Source of the DNA: Rallus limicola
Taxonomy: Eukaryota > Chordata > Aves > Gruiformes > Rallidae
Direction of reading: 5' to 3'
DNA length: 64,000 bases
NCBI GenBank assembly: GCA_022605955.1
Contig: JAKCOZ010000644.1
Span: 1-64,000, forward strand
The position numbers and the translations under genes were made by a program. A model generated the notes under the pieces. It saw only the letters and a program-made list of their open reading frames with translations, was not told the origin of the DNA and searched no databases. Positions 35,659 to 48,508 of the stretch are shown here, piece after piece (the first letter of the stretch is position 1; every line of letters begins with the position of its first letter).

Positions 35659-36228
35659 AGCTATGCCTTTCAGTCCTAGCTTCTTTACTTTGGGAGTTAT
35701 TGCTGGACTTTTAGCATGTTTTGAACTGCAGTCTGCTAGGGCCGAGAAAAGCACCGTAGGAGGTTCCAGGCATGTTCCCTCTTTCCAGGCAAAGGAAAAG
35801 GCTGAGAGCCAAAGTGACAGGGTCTGCTTTTGTGTCCTGTTAGGAGGTTTCAGACAAGCTATGCCTTTCAGGCCTAGCTTCTTTACTTTGGGAGTTATTG
35901 CTGGACGTTTAGCATGTTTTGAACTGCAGTCTGCTAGGGCCGAGAAAAGCACCGTAGGAGGTTCCAGGCATGTTCCCTCTTTCCAGGCAAAGGAAAAGGC
36001 TGAGAGCCAAAGTGACAGGGTCTGCTCGTGCGTCCTGTTAGGAGGTTTCAGACAAGCTATGCCTTTCAGGCCTAGCTTCTTTACTTTGGGAGTTATTGCT
36101 GGACGTTTAGCATGTTTTGAACTGCAGTCTGCTAGGGCTGAGAAAAGCACCGTAGGAGGTTCCAGGCATGTTCCCTCTTTCCATGCAAAGGAAAAGGCTG
36201 AGAGCCAAAGTGACAGGGTCTGCTCGTG

Positions 36229-36299
36229 TGTCCTGTTAGGAGGTTTCAGAAAAGCTATGCTATTCAGGCCTAGCTTGTCTGAAACCTCCTAACAGGACA
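36229..36299. repeat. Hairpin insertion 22 (A mismatch, CTATT loop)
   Basis: ACCTATGCCTTTCATGCC follows, as after hairpin 10, but the next unit keeps GACGTTTAGC rather than GACATT. Thirty-two monomers to the next hairpin. Confidence 0.95.
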
Positions 36300-38679
36300 A
36301 CCTATGCCTTTCATGCCTAGCTTCTTTACTTTGGGAGTTATTGCTGGACGTTTAGCATGTTTTGAACTGCAGTCTGCTAGGGCCGAGAAAAGCACCGTAG
36401 GAGGTTCCAGGCATGTTCCCTCTTTCCAGGCAAAGGAAAAGGCTGAGAGCCAAAGTGACAGGGGCTGCTCGTGTGTCCTGTTAGGAGGTTTCAGACAAGC
36501 TATGCCTTTCAGGCCTAGCTTCTTTACTTTGGGAGTTATTGCTGGACGTTTAGCATGTTTTGAACTGCAGTCTGCTAGGGCCGAGAAAAGCACCGTAGGA
36601 GGTTCCAGGCATGTTCCCTCTTTCCAGGCAAAGGAAAAGGCTGAGAGCCAAAGTGACAGCGTCTGCTCGTGTGTCCTGTTAGGAGGTTTCAGACAAGCTA
36701 TGCCTTTCAGGCCTAGCTTCTTTACTTTGGGAGTTATTGCTGGACGTTTAGCATGTTTTGAACTGCAGTCTGCTAGGGCCGAGAAAAGCACCGTACGAGG
36801 TTCCAGGCATGTTCCCTCTTTCCAGGCAAAGGAAAAGGCTGAGAGCCAAAGTGACAGGGGCTGCTCGTGTGTCCTGTTAGGAGGTTTCAGACAAGCTATG
36901 CCTTTCAGGCCTAGCTTCTTTACTTTGGGAGTTATTGCTGGACGTTTAGCATGTTTTGAACTGCAGTCTGCTAGGGCCGAGAAAAGCACCGTAGGAGGTT
37001 CCAGGCATGTTCCCTCTATCCAGGCAAAGGAAAAGGCTGAGAGCCAAAGTGACAGGGTCTGCTCGTGTGTCCTGTTAGGAGGTTTCAGACAAGCTATGCC
37101 TTTCAGGCCTAGCTTCTTTACTTTGGGAGTTCTTGCTGGACTTTTAGCATGTTTTGAACTGCAGTCTGCTAGGGCCGAGAAAAGCACCGTAGGAGGTTCC
37201 AGGCATGTTCCCTCTTTCCAGGCAAAGGAAAAGGCTGAGAGCCAAAGTGACAGGGTCTGCTCGTGTGTCCTGTTAGGAGGTTTCAGACAAGCTATGCCTT
37301 TCAGGCCTAGCTTCTTTACTTTGGGAGTTATTGCTGGACGTTTAGCATGTTTTGAACTGCAGTCTGCTAGGGCCGAGAAAAGCACCGTAGGAGGTTCCAG
37401 GCATGTTCCCTCTTTCCAGGCAAAGGAAAAGGCTGAGAGCCAAAGTGACAGGGGCTGCTCGTGTGTCCTGTTAGGAGGTTTCAGACAAGCTATGCCTTTC
37501 AGGCTAAGCTTCTTTACTTTGGGAGTTATTGCTGGACGTTTAGCATGTTTTGAACTGCAGTCTGCTAGGGCCGAGAAAAGCACCGTAGGAGGTTCCAGGC
37601 ATGTTCCCTCTTTCCAGGCAAAAGAAAAGGCTGAGAGCCAAAGTGACAGGGGCTGCTCGTGTGTCCTGTTAGGAGGTTTCAGACAAGCTATGCCTTTCAG
37701 GCCTAGCTTCTTTACTTTGGGAGTTATTGCTGGACGTTTAGCATGTTTTGAACTGCAGTCTGCTAGGGCTGAGAAAAGCACCGTAGGAGGTTCCAGGCAT
37801 GTTCCCTCTTTCCAGGCAAAGGAAAAGGCTGAGAGCCACAGTGACAGGGTCTGCTCGTGTGTCCTCTTAGGAGGTTTCAGACAAGCTATGCCTTTCAGGC
37901 CTAGCTTCTTTACTTTGGGAGTTATTGCTGGACGTTTAGCATGTTTTGAACTGCAGTCTGCTAGGGCCGAGAAAAGCACCGTAGGAGGTTCCAGGCATGT
38001 TCCTTCTTTCCAGGCAAAGGAAAAGGCTGAGAGCCAAAGTGACAGGGTCTGCTCGTGTGTCCTGTTAGGAGGTTTCAGACAAGCTATGCCTTTCAGGCCT
38101 AGCTTCTTTACTTTGGGAGTTATTGCTGGACGTTTAGCATGTTTTGAACTGCAGTCTGCTAGGGCCGAGAAAAGCACCGTAGGAGGTTCCAGGCATGTTC
38201 CCTCTTTCCAGGCAAAGGAAAAGGCTGAGAGCCAAAGTGACAGGGTCTGCTCGTGTGTCCTGTTAGGAGGTTTCAGACAAGCTATGCCTTTCAGGCCTAG
38301 CTTCTTTACTTTGGGAGTTATTGCTGGACGTTTAGCATGTTTTGAACTGCAGTCTGCTAGGGCCGAGAAAAGCACCGTAGGAGGTTCCAGGCATGTTCCC
38401 TCTTTCCAGGCAAAGGAAAAGGCTGAGAGCCAAAGTGACAGGGTCTGCTCGTGTGTCCTGTTAGGAGGTTTCAGACAAGCTATGCCTTTCAGGCCTAGCT
38501 TCTTTACTTTGGGAGTTATTGCTGGACGTTTAGCATGTTTTGAACTGCAGTCTGCTAGGGCCGAGAAAAGCACCGTAGGAGGTTCCAGGCATGTTCCCTC
38601 TTTCCAGGCAAAGGAAAAGGCTGAGAGCCAAAGTGACAGGGTCTGCTTGTGTGTCCTGTTAGGAGGTTTCAGACAAGCT

Positions 38680-39669
38680 ATGCCTTTCAGGCCTAGCTTC
38701 TTTACTTTGGGAGTTATTGCTGGACGTTTAGCATGTTTTGAACTGCAGTCTGCTAGGGCCGAGAAAAGCACCGTAGGAGGTTCCAGGCATGTTCCCTCTT
38801 TCCAGGCAAAGGAAAAGGCTGAGATCCAAAGTGACAGGGTCTGCTCGTGTGTCCTGTTAGGAGGTTTCAGACAAGCTATGCCTTTCAGGCCTAGCTTCTT
38901 TACTTTGGGAGTTATTGCTGGACGTTTAGCATGTTTTGAACTGCAGTCTGCTAGGGCCGAGAAAAGCACCGTAGGAGGTTCCAGGCATGTTCCCTCTTTC
39001 CAGGCAAAGGAAAAGGCTGAGAGCCAAAGTGACAGGGTCTGCTCGTGCGTCCTGTTAGGAGGTTTCAGACAAGCTATGCCTTTCAGGCCTAGCTTCTTTA
39101 CTTTGGGAGTTATTGCTGGACGTTTAGCATGTTTTGAACTGCAGTCTGCTAGGGCCGAGAAAAGCACCGTAGGAGGTTCCAGGCATGTTCCCTCTTTCCA
39201 GGCAAAGGAAAAGGCTGAGAGCCAAAGTGACAGGGTCTGCTCGTGTGTCCTGTTAGGAGGTTTCAGACAAGCTATGCCTTTCAGGCCTAGCTTCTTTACT
39301 TTGGGAGTTATTGCTGGACGTTTAGCATGTTTTGAACTGCAGTCTGCTAGGGCCGAGAAAAGCACCGTAGGAGGTTCCAGGCATGTTCCCTCTTTCCAGG
39401 CAAAGGAAAAGGCTGAGAGCCAAAGTGACAGGGTCTGCTCGTGTGTCCTGTTAGGAGGTTTCAGACAAGCTATGCCTTTCAGGCCTAGCTTCTTTACTTT
39501 GGGAGTTATTGCTGGACGTTTAGCATGTTTTGAACTGCAGTCTGCTAGGGCCGAGAAAAGCACCGTAGGAGATTCCAGGCATGTTCCCTCTTTCCAGGCA
39601 AAGGAAAAGGCTGAGAGCCAAAGTGACAGAGTCTGCTCGTGTGTCCTGTTAGGAGGTTTCAGACAAGCT
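38680..39669 (+). repeat. Five-monomer block, copy 3
   Basis: GAGATCC (GATCC at 38823) and GGAGATT at 39568, spaced 745 bp as in copies 1 and 2. CAGACGAGCT is absent, so this copy either predates that change or has been converted back. Confidence 0.82.
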
Positions 39670-40853
39670 ATGCCTTTCAGGCCTAGCTTCTTTACTTTGG
39701 GAGTTATTGCTGGACGTTTAGCATGTTTTGAACTGCAGTCTGCTAGGGCCGAGAAAAGCACCGTAGGAGGTTCCAGGCATGTTCCCTCTTTCCAGGCAAA
39801 GGAAAAGGCTGAGAGCCAAAGTGACAGGGGCTGCTCGTGTGTCCTGTTAGGAGGTTTCAGACAAGCTATGCCTTTCAGGCCTAGCTTCTTTACTTTGGGA
39901 GTTATTGCTGGACGTTTAGCATGTTTTGAACTGCAGTCTGCTAGGGCCGAGAAAAGCACCGTAGGAGGTTCCAGGCATGTTCCCTCTTTCCAGGCAAAGG
40001 AAAAGGCTGAGAGCCAAAGTGACAGGGTCTGCTGGTGTGTCCTGTTAGGAGGTTTCAGACAAGCTATGCCTTTCATGCCTAGCTTCTTTACTTTGGGAGT
40101 TATTGCTGGACGTTTAGCATGTTTTGAACTGCAGTCTGCTAGGGCCGAGAAAAGCACCGTAGGAGGTTCCAGGCATGTTCCCTCTTTCCAGGCAAAGGAA
40201 AAGGCTGAGAGCCAATGTGACAGGGGCTGCTCGTGTGTCCTGTTAGGAGGTTTCAGACAAGCTATGCCTTTCAGGCCTAGCTTCTTTACTTTGGGAGTTA
40301 TTGCTGGACGTTTAGCATGTTTTGAACTGCAGTCTGCTAGGGCCGAGAAAAGCACCGTAGGAGGTTCCAGGCATGTTCCCTCTTTCCAGGCAAAGGAAAA
40401 GGCTGAGAGCCAAAGTGACAGGGGCTGCTCGTGTGTCCTGTTAGGAGGTTTCAGACAAGCTATGCCTTTCAGGCCTAGCTTCTTTACTTTGGGAGTTATT
40501 GCTGGACGTTTAGCATGTTTTGAACTGCAGTCTGCTAGGGCCGAGAAAAGCACCGTAGGAGGTTCCAGGCATGTTCCCTCTTTCCAGGCAAAGGAAAAGG
40601 CTGAGAGCCAAAGTGACAGGGTCTGCTCGTGTGTCCTGTTAGGAGGTTTCAGACAAGCTATGCCTTTCAGGCCTAGCTTCTTTACTTTGGGAGTTATTGC
40701 TGGACGTTTAGCATGTTTTGAACTGCAGTCTGCTAGGGCCGAGAAAAGCACCGTAGGAGGTTCCAGGCATGTTCCCTCTTTCCAGGCAAAGGAAAAGGCT
40801 GAGAGCCAAAGTGACAGGGTCTGCTCGTGTGTCCTGTTAGGAGGTTTCAGACA

Positions 40854-42682
40854 AGCTATGCCTTTCAGGCCTAGCTTCTTTACTTTGGGAGTTATTGCTG
40901 GACATTTAGCATGTTTTGAACTGCAGTCTGCTAGGGCCGAGAAAAGCACCGTAGGAGGTTCCAGGCATGTTCCCTCTTTCCAGGCAAAGGAAAAGGCTGA
41001 GAGCCAAAGTGACAGGGGCTGCTCGTGTGTCCTGTTAGGAGGTTTCAGACAAGCTATGCCTTTCAGGCCTAGCTTCTTTACTTTGGGAGTTATTGCTGGA
41101 CGTTTAGCATGTTTTGAACTGCAGTCTGCTAGGGCTGAGAAAAGCACCGTAGGAGGTTCCAGGCATGTTCCCTCTTTCCAGGCAAAGGAAAAGGCTGAGA
41201 GCCAAATTGACAGGGTCTGCTCGTGTGTCCTGTTAGGAGGTTTCAGACAAGCTATGCCTTTCAGGCCTAGCTTCTTTACTTTGGGAGTTATTGCTGGACG
41301 TTTAGCATGTTTTGAACTGCAGTCTGCTAGGGCCGAGAAAAGCACCGTAGGAGGTTCCAGGCATGTTCCCTCTTTGCAGGCAAAGGAAAAGGCTGAGAGC
41401 CAAAGTGACAGGGTCTGCTCGTGTGTCCTGTTAGGAGGTTTCAGACAAGCTATGCCTTTCAGGCCTAGCTTCTTTACTTTGGGAGTTATTGCTGGACGTT
41501 TAGCATGTTTTGAACTGCAGTCTGCTAGGGCCGAGAAAAGCACCGTAGGAGGTTCCAGGCATGTTCCCTCTTTCCAGGCAAAGGAAAAGGCTGAGAGCCA
41601 AAGTGACAGGGTCTGCTCGTGTGTCCTGTTAGGAGGTTTCAGACAAGCTATGCCTTTCAGGCCTAGCTTCTTTACTTTGGGAGTTATTGCTGGACGTTTA
41701 GCATGTTTTGAACTGCAGTCTGCTAGGGCCGAGAAAAGCACCGTAGGAGGTTCCAGGCATGTTCCCTCTTTCCAGGCAAAGGAAAAGGCTGAGAGCCAAA
41801 GTGACAGGGGCTGCTCGTGTGTCCTGTTAGGAGATTTCAGACAAGCTATGCCTTTCAGGCCTAGCTTCTTTACTTTGGGAGTTATTGCTGGACGTTTAGC
41901 ATGTTTTGAACTGCAGTCTGCTAGGGCCGAGAAAAGCACCGTAGGAGGTTCCAGGCATGTTCCCTCTTTCCAGGCAAAGGAAAAGGCTGAGAGCCAAAGT
42001 GACAGCGTCTGCTCGTGTGTCCTGTTAGGAGGTTTCAGACAAGCTATGCCTTTCAGGCCTAGCTTCTTTACTTTGGGAGTTATTGCTGGACGTTTAGCAT
42101 GTTTTGAACTGCAGTCTGCTAGGGCCGAGAAAAGCACCGTAGGAGGTTCCAGGCATGTTCCCTCTTTCCAGGCAAAGGAAAAGGCTGAGAGCCAAAGTGA
42201 CAGGGGCTGCTCGTGTGTCCTGTTAGGAGGTTTCAGACAAGCTATGCCTTTCAGGCCTAGCTTCTTTACTTTGGGAGTTATTGCTGGACGTTTAGCATGT
42301 TTTGAACTGCAGTCTGCTAGGGCCGAGAAAAGCACCTTAGGAGGTTCCAGGCATGTTCCCTCTTTCAAGGCAAAGGAAAAGGCTGAGAGCCAAAGTGACA
42401 GGGTCTGCTCGTGTGTCCTGTTAGGAGGTTTCAGACAAGCTATGCCTTTCAGGCCTAGCTTCTTTACTTTGGGAGTTATTGCTGGACGTTTAGCATGTTT
42501 TGAACTGCAGTCTGCTAGGGCCGAGAAAAGCACCGTAGGAGGTTCCAGGCATGTTCCCTCTTTCCAGGCAAAGGAAAAGGCTGAGAGCCAAAGTGACAGG
42601 GTCTGCTCGTGTGTCCTGTTAGGAGGTTTCAGACAAGCTATGCCTTTCAGGCCTAGCTTGTCTGAAACCTCCTAAAAGGACA
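40854..42682 (+). repeat. 1829-bp tandem duplication, copy 1
   Basis: Nine monomers plus hairpin 23. Rare markers: GCCAAATTGA at 41201, GGAGATTTCAG near 41831, and CACCTTAGG with TTTCAAGGC near 42334-42369. All recur 1829 bp downstream. Confidence 0.87.
42612..42682. repeat. Hairpin insertion 23 (right-arm mismatch)
   Basis: The left arm is normal; the right arm reads CCTCCTAAAAGG for CCTCCTAACAGG, the only hairpin whose change lies in the right arm. The following unit starts ATGCCTTTCAGGCC. Nine monomers to the next hairpin. Confidence 0.95.
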
Positions 42683-44511
42683 AGCTATGCCTTTCAGGCC
42701 TAGCTTCTTTACTTTGGGAGTTATTGCTGGACGTTTAGCATGTTTTGAACTGCAGTCTGCTAGGGCCGAGAAAAGCACCGTAGGAGGTTCCAGGCATGTT
42801 CCCTCTTTCCAGGCAAAGGAAAAGGCTGAGAGCCAAAGTGACAGGGGCTGCTCGTGTGTCCTGTTAGGAGGTTTCAGACAAGCTATGCCTTTCAGGCCTA
42901 GCTTCTTTACTTTGGGAGTTATTGCTGGACGTTTAGCATGTTTTGAACTGCAGTCTGCTAGGGCCAAGAAAAGCACCGTAGGAGGTTCCAGGCATGTTCC
43001 CTCTTTCCAGGCAAAGGAAAAGGCTGAGAGCCAAATTGACAGGGTCTGCTCGTGTGTCCTGTTAGGAGGTTTCAGACAAGCTATGCCTTTCAGGCCTAGC
43101 TTCTTTACTTTGGGAGTTATTGCTGGACGTTTAGCATGTTTTGAACTGCAGTCTGCTAGGGCCGAGAAAAGCACCGTAGGAGGTTCCAGGCATGTTCCCT
43201 CTTTGCAGGCAAAGGAAAAGGCTGAGAGCCAAAGTGACAGGGTCTGCTCGTGTGTCCTGTTAGGAGGTTTCAGACAAGCTATGCCTTTCAGGCCTAGCTT
43301 CTTTACTTTGGGAGTTATTGCTGGACGTTTAGCATGTTTTGAACTGCAGTCTGCTAGGGCCGAGAAAAGCACCGTAGGAGGTTCCAGGCATGTTCCCTCT
43401 TTCCAGGCAAAGGAAAAGGCTGAGAGCCAAAGTGACAGGGTCTGCTCGTGTGTCCTGTTAGGAGGTTTCAGACAAGCTATGCCTTTCAGGCCTAGCTTCT
43501 TTACTTTGGGAGTTATTGCTGGACGTTTAGCATGTTTTGAACTGCAGTCTGCTAGGGCCGAGAAAAGCACCGTAGGAGGTTCCAGGCATGTTCCCTCTTT
43601 CCAGGCAAAGGAAAAGGCTGAGAGCCAAAGTGACAGGGGCTGCTCGTGTGTCCTGTTAGGAGATTTCAGACAAGCTATGCCTTTCAGGCCTAGCTTCTTT
43701 ACTTTGGGAGTTATTGCTGGACGTTTAGCATGTTTTGAACTGCAGTCTGCTAGGGCCGAGAAAAGCACCGTAGGAGGTTCCAGGCATGTTCCCTCTTTCC
43801 AGGCAAAGGAAAAGGCTGAGAGCCAAAGTGACAGGGTCTGCTCGTGTGTCCTGTTAGGAGGTTTCAGACAAGCTATGCCTTTCAGGCCTAGCTTCTTTAC
43901 TTTGGGAGTTATTGCTGGACGTTTAGCATGTTTTGAACTGCAGTCTGCTAGGGCCGAGAAAAGCACCGTAGGAGGTTCCAGGCATGTTCCCTCTTTCCAG
44001 GCAAAGGAAAAGGCTGAGAGCCAAAGTGACAGGGTCTGCTCGTGTGTCCTGTTAGGAGGTTTCAGACAAGCTATGCCTTTCAGGCCTAGCTTCTTTACTT
44101 TGGGAGTTATTGCTGGACGTTTAGCATGTTTTGAACTGCAGTCTGCTAGGGCCGAGAAAAGCACCTTAGGAGGTTCCAGGCATGTTCCCTCTTTCAAGGC
44201 AAAGGAAAAGGCTGAGAGCCAAAGTGACAGGGTCTGCTCGTGTGTCCTGTTAGGAGGTTTCAGACAAGCTATGCCTTTCAGGCCTAGCTTCTTTACTTTG
44301 GGAGTTATTGCTGGACGTTTAGCATGTTTTGAACTGCAGTCTGCTAGGGCCGAGAAAAGCACCGTAGGAGGTTCCAGGCATGTTCCCTCTTTCCAGGCAA
44401 AGGAAAAGGCTGAGAGCCAAAGTGACAGGGTCTGCTCGTGTGTCCTGTTAGGAGGTTTCAGACAAGCTATGCCTTTCAGGCCTAGCTTGTCTGAAACCTC
44501 CTAACAGGACA
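42683..44511 (+). repeat. 1829-bp tandem duplication, copy 2
   Basis: Nine monomers plus hairpin 24, with GCCAAATTGA at 43030, GGAGATTTCAG near 43660 and CACCTTAGG near 44162, each 1829 bp after its partner. Differences from copy 1 include GGGCCAAG at 42962 and the absence of the CAGCGTC change seen at 42003. Confidence 0.87.
44441..44511. repeat. Hairpin insertion 24 (perfect arms)
   Basis: Perfect arms, common loop; the following unit starts ATGCCTTTCAGGCC. Eight monomers to the next hairpin. Confidence 0.95.
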
Positions 44512-46142
44512 AGCTATGCCTTTCAGGCCTAGCTTCTTTACTTTGGGAGTTATTGCTGGACGTTTAGCATGTTTTGAACTGCAGTCTGCTAGGGCCGAGA
44601 AAAGCACCGTAGGAGGTTCCAGGCATGTTCCCTCTTTCCAGGCAAAGGAAAAGGCTGAGAGCCAAAGTGACAGGGTCTGCTCGTGTGTCCTGTTAGGAGG
44701 TTTCAGACAAGCTATGCCTTTCAGGCCTAGCTTCTTTACTTTGGGAGTTATTGCTGGACGTTTAGCATGTTTTGAACTGCAGTCTGCTAGGGCCGAGAAA
44801 AGCACCGTAGGAGGTTCCAGGCATGTTCCCTCTTTCCAGGCAAAGGAAAGGGCTGAGAGCCAAAGTGACAGGGGCTGCTCGTGTGTCCTGTTAGGAGGTT
44901 TCAGACAAGCTATGCCTTTCAGGCCTAGCTTCTTTACTTTGGGAGTTATTGCTGGACGTTTAGCATGTTTTGAACTGCAGTCTGCTAGGGCCGAGAAAAG
45001 CACCGTAGGAGGTTCCAGGCGTGTTCCCTCTTTCCAGGCAAAGGAAAAGGCTGAGAGCCAAAGTGACAGGGGCTGCTCGTGTGTCCTGTTAGGAGGTTTC
45101 AGACAAGCTATGCCTTTCAGGCCTAGCTTCTTTACTTTGGGAGTTATTGCTGGACGTTTAGCATGTTTTGAACTGCAGTCTGCTAGGGCCGAGAAAAGCA
45201 CCGTAGGAGGTTCCAGGCATGTTCCCTCTTTCCAGGCAAAGGAAAAGGCTGAGAGCCAAAGTGACAGGGTCTGCTCGTGTGTCCTGTTAGGAGGTTTCAG
45301 ACAAGCTATGCCTTTCAGGCCTAGCTTCTTTACTTTGGGAGTTATTGCTGGACGTTTAGCATGTTTTGAACTGCAGTCTGCTAGGGCCGAGAAAAGCACC
45401 GTAGGAGGTTCCAGGCATGTTCCCTCTTTCCAGGCAAAGGAAAAGGCTGAGAGCCAAAGTGACAGGGTCTGCTCGTGTGTCCTGTTAGGAGGTTTCAGAC
45501 AAGCTATGCCTTTCAGGCCTAGCTTCTTTACTTTGGGAGTTATTGCTGGACGTTTAGCATGTTTTGAACTGCGGTCTGCTAGGGCCGAGAAAAGCACCGT
45601 AGGAGGTTCCAGGCATGTTCCCTCTTTCCAGGCAAAGGAAAAGGCTGAGAGCCAAAGTGACAGGGGCTGCTCGTGTGTCCTCTTAGGAGGTTTCAGACAA
45701 GCTATGCCTTTCAGGCCTAGCTTCTTTACTTTGGGAGTTATTGCTGGACGTTTAGCATGTTTTGAACTGCAGTCTGCTAGGGCCAAGAAAAGCACCGTAG
45801 GAGGTTCCAGGCATGTTCCCTCTTTCCAGGCAAAGGAAAAGGCTGAGAGCCAAAGTGACAGGGTCTGCTCGTGTGTCCTCTTAGGAGGTTTCAGACAAGC
45901 TATGCCTTTCAGGCCTAGCTTCTTTACTTTGGGAGTTATTGCTGGACGTTTAGCATGTTTTGAACTGCAGTCTGCTAGGGCCGAGAAAAGCACCGTAGGA
46001 GGTTCCAGGCATGTTCCCTCTTTCCAGGCAAAGGAAAAGGCTGAGAGCCAAAGTGACAGGGTCTGCTCGTGTGTCCTGTTAGGAGGTTTCAGACAAGCTA
46101 TGCCTTTCAGGCCTAGCTTGTCTGAAACCTCCTAACAGGACA
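44512..46142 (+). repeat. Dispersed duplicated block, copy 1 (second copy 17 kb away)
   Basis: Eight monomers plus hairpin 25. GGAAAGGGCTG (near 44845) and CAGGCGTGTTCC (near 45016) recur exactly 17,055 bp downstream. The copy at 61567-63395 has one extra monomer. Confidence 0.87.
46072..46142. repeat. Hairpin insertion 25 (perfect arms)
   Basis: Perfect arms, common loop. The following sequence is AGCCATGCCTTTCAGACC, a mark shared with hairpins 26, 28 and 34. Three monomers to the next hairpin. Confidence 0.95.
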
Positions 46143-46712
46143 AGCCATGCCTTTCAGACCTAGCTTCTTTACTTTGGGAGTTATTGCTGGACGTTTAGCA
46201 TGTTTTGAACTGCAGTCTGCTAGGGCCGAGAAAAGCACCGTAGGAGGTTCCAGGCATGTTCCCTCTTTCCAGGCAAAGGAAAAGGCTGAGAGCCAAAGTG
46301 ACAGGCTCTGCTGGTGTGTCCTGTTAGGAGGTTTCAGACAAGCTATGCCTTTCAGGCCTAGCTTCTTTACTTTGGGAGTTATTGCTGGACGTTTAGCATG
46401 TTTTGAACTGCAGTCTGCTAGGGCCAAGAAAAGCACCGTAGGAGGTTCCAGGCATGTTCCCTCTTTCCAGGCAAAGGAAAAGGCTGAGAGCCAAAGTGAC
46501 AGGGTCTGCTCGTGTGTCCTGTTAGGAGGTTTCAGACAAGCTATGCCTTTCAGGCCTAGCTTCTTTACTTTGGGAGTTATTGCTGGACGTTTAGCATGTT
46601 TTGAACTGCAGTCTGCTAGGGCCGAGAAAAGCACCGTAGGAGGTTCCAGGCATGTTCCCTCTTTCCAGGCAAAGGAAAAGGCTGAGAGCCAAAGTGACAG
46701 GGTCTGCTCGTG

Positions 46713-46783
46713 TGTCCTGTTAGGAGGTTTCAGACAAGCTATGCCTTTCAGGCCTAGCTTGTCTGAAACCTCCTAACAGGACA
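46713..46783. repeat. Hairpin insertion 26 (perfect arms)
   Basis: Perfect arms, common loop, followed by AGCCATGCCTTTCAGACC. The next unit has ACTGTAGTCTG (46851), which makes a stop in the + frame and removes the PstI site. Three monomers to the next hairpin. Confidence 0.95.
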
Positions 46784-47424
46784 AGCCATGCCTTTCAGAC
46801 CTAGCTTCTTTACTTTGGGAGTTATTGCTGGACGTTTAGCATGTTTTGAACTGTAGTCTGCTAGGGCCGAGAAAAGCACCGTAGGAGGTTCCAGGCATGT
46901 TCCCTCTTTCCAGGCAAAGGAAAAGGCTGAGAGTCAAAGTGACAGGGTCTGCTCGTGTGTCCTGTTAGGAGGTTTCAGACAAGCTATGCCTTTCAGTCCT
47001 AGCTTCTTTACTTTGGGAGTTATTGCTGGACGTTTAGCATGTTTTGAACTGCAGTCTGCTAGGGCTGAGAAAAGCACCGTAGGAGGTTCCAGGCATGTTC
47101 CCTCTTTCCAGGCAAAGGAAAAGGCTGAGAGCCAAAGTGACAGGGTGTGCTCGTGTGTCCTGTTAGGAGGTTTCAGACAAGCTATGCCTTTCAGGCCTAG
47201 CTTCTTTACTTTGGGAGTTATTGCTGGACGTTTAGCATGTTTTGAACTGCAGTCTGCTAGGGCCGAGAAAAGCACCGTAGGAGGTTCCAGGCATGTTCCC
47301 TCTTTCCAGGCAAAGGAAAAGGCTGAGAGCCAAAGTGACAGGGGCTGCTCGTGTGTCCTGTTAGGAGGTTTCAGACAAGCTAGGCCTGAAAGGCATAGCT
47401 TGTCTGAAACCTCCTAACAGGACA
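46784..47424 (+). repeat. Block carrying the inverted-loop hairpin, copy 1
   Basis: Three monomers ending in hairpin 27. GAGAGTCAAAG (46930) and CAGGGTGTGCTC (near 47142) are shared with 63396-63838, which has two monomers instead of three and also ends in an inverted-loop hairpin. Confidence 0.86.
47354..47424. repeat. Hairpin insertion 27 (perfect arms, inverted loop)
   Basis: The arms are the common perfect ones, but the 13-base loop reads GGCCTGAAAGGCA, the exact reverse complement of the common TGCCTTTCAGGCC. The loop has therefore been flipped between intact arms. It is followed by ATGCCTTTCAGACCTAGGTTC. Three monomers to the next hairpin. Confidence 0.96.
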
Positions 47425-47994
47425 AGCTATGCCTTTCAGACCTAGGTTCTTTACTTTGGGAGTTATTGCTGGACGTTTAGCATGTTTTGAACTGCAGTCT
47501 GCTAGGGCCGAGAAAAGCACCGTAGGAGGTTCCAGGCATGTTCCCTCTTTCCAGGCAAAGGAAAAGGCTGAGAGCCAAAGTGACAGGGTCTGCTCGTGTG
47601 TCCTGTTAGGAGGTTTCAGACAAGCTATGCCTTTCAGGCCTAGCTTCTTTACTTTGGGAGTTATTGCTGGACGTTTAGCATGTTTTGAACTGCAGTCTGC
47701 TAGGGCCGAGAAAAGCACCGTAGGAGGTTCCAGGCATGTTCCCTCTTTCCAGGCAAAGGAAAAGGCTGAGAGCCAAAGTGACAGGGGCTGCTCGTGTGTC
47801 CTGTTAGGAGGTTTCAGACAAGCTATGCCTTTCAGGCCTAGCTTCTTTACTTTGGGAGTTATTGCTGGACGTTTAGCATGTTTTGAACTGCAGTCTGCTA
47901 GGGCCGAGAAAAGCACCGTAGGAGGTTCCAGGCATGTTCCCTCTTTCCAGGCAAAGGAAAAGGCTGAGAGCCAAAGTGACAGGGTCTGCTCGTG

Positions 47995-48065
47995 TGTCCT
48001 GTTAGGAGGTTTCAGACAAGCTAAGCCTTTCAGGCCTAGCTTGTCTGAAACCTCCTAACAGGACA
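47995..48065. repeat. Hairpin insertion 28 (perfect arms, loop change)
   Basis: Perfect arms; the loop is AGCCTTTCAGGCC (first T to A). Followed by AGCCATGCCTTTCAGACC. Two monomers to the next hairpin. Confidence 0.95.
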
Positions 48066-48437
48066 AGCCATGCCTTTCAGACCTAGCTTCTTTACTTTGG
48101 GAGTTATTGCTGGACGTTTAGCATGTTTTGAACTGCAGTCTGCTAGGGCCGAGAAAAGCACCGTAGGAGGTTCCAGGCATGTTCCCTCTTTCCAGGCAAA
48201 GGAAAAGGCTGAGAGCCAAAGTGACAGGGTCTGTTCGTGCGTCCTGTTAGGAGGTTTCAGACAAGCTATGCCTTTCAGGCCTAGCTTCTTTACTTTGGGA
48301 GTTATTGCTGGACGTTTAGCATGTTTTGAACTGCAGTCTGCTAGGGCTGAGAAAAGCACCGTAGGAGGTTCCAGGCATGTTCCCTCTTTCCAGGCAAAGG
48401 AAAAGGCTGAGAGCCAAAGTGACAGGGTCTGCTCGTG

Positions 48438-48508
48438 TGTCCTGTTAGGAGGTTTCAGAAAAGCTATGCTATTCAGGCCTAGCTTGTCTGAAACCTCCTA
48501 ACAGGACA
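48438..48508. repeat. Hairpin insertion 29 (A mismatch, CTATT loop)
   Basis: Left arm CAGAAAAGCTA, loop TGCTATTCAGGCC, then ACCTATGCCTTTCATGCC. The next unit has GACATTTAGC and GTAGTAGG. Seventeen monomers to the next hairpin. Confidence 0.95.
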
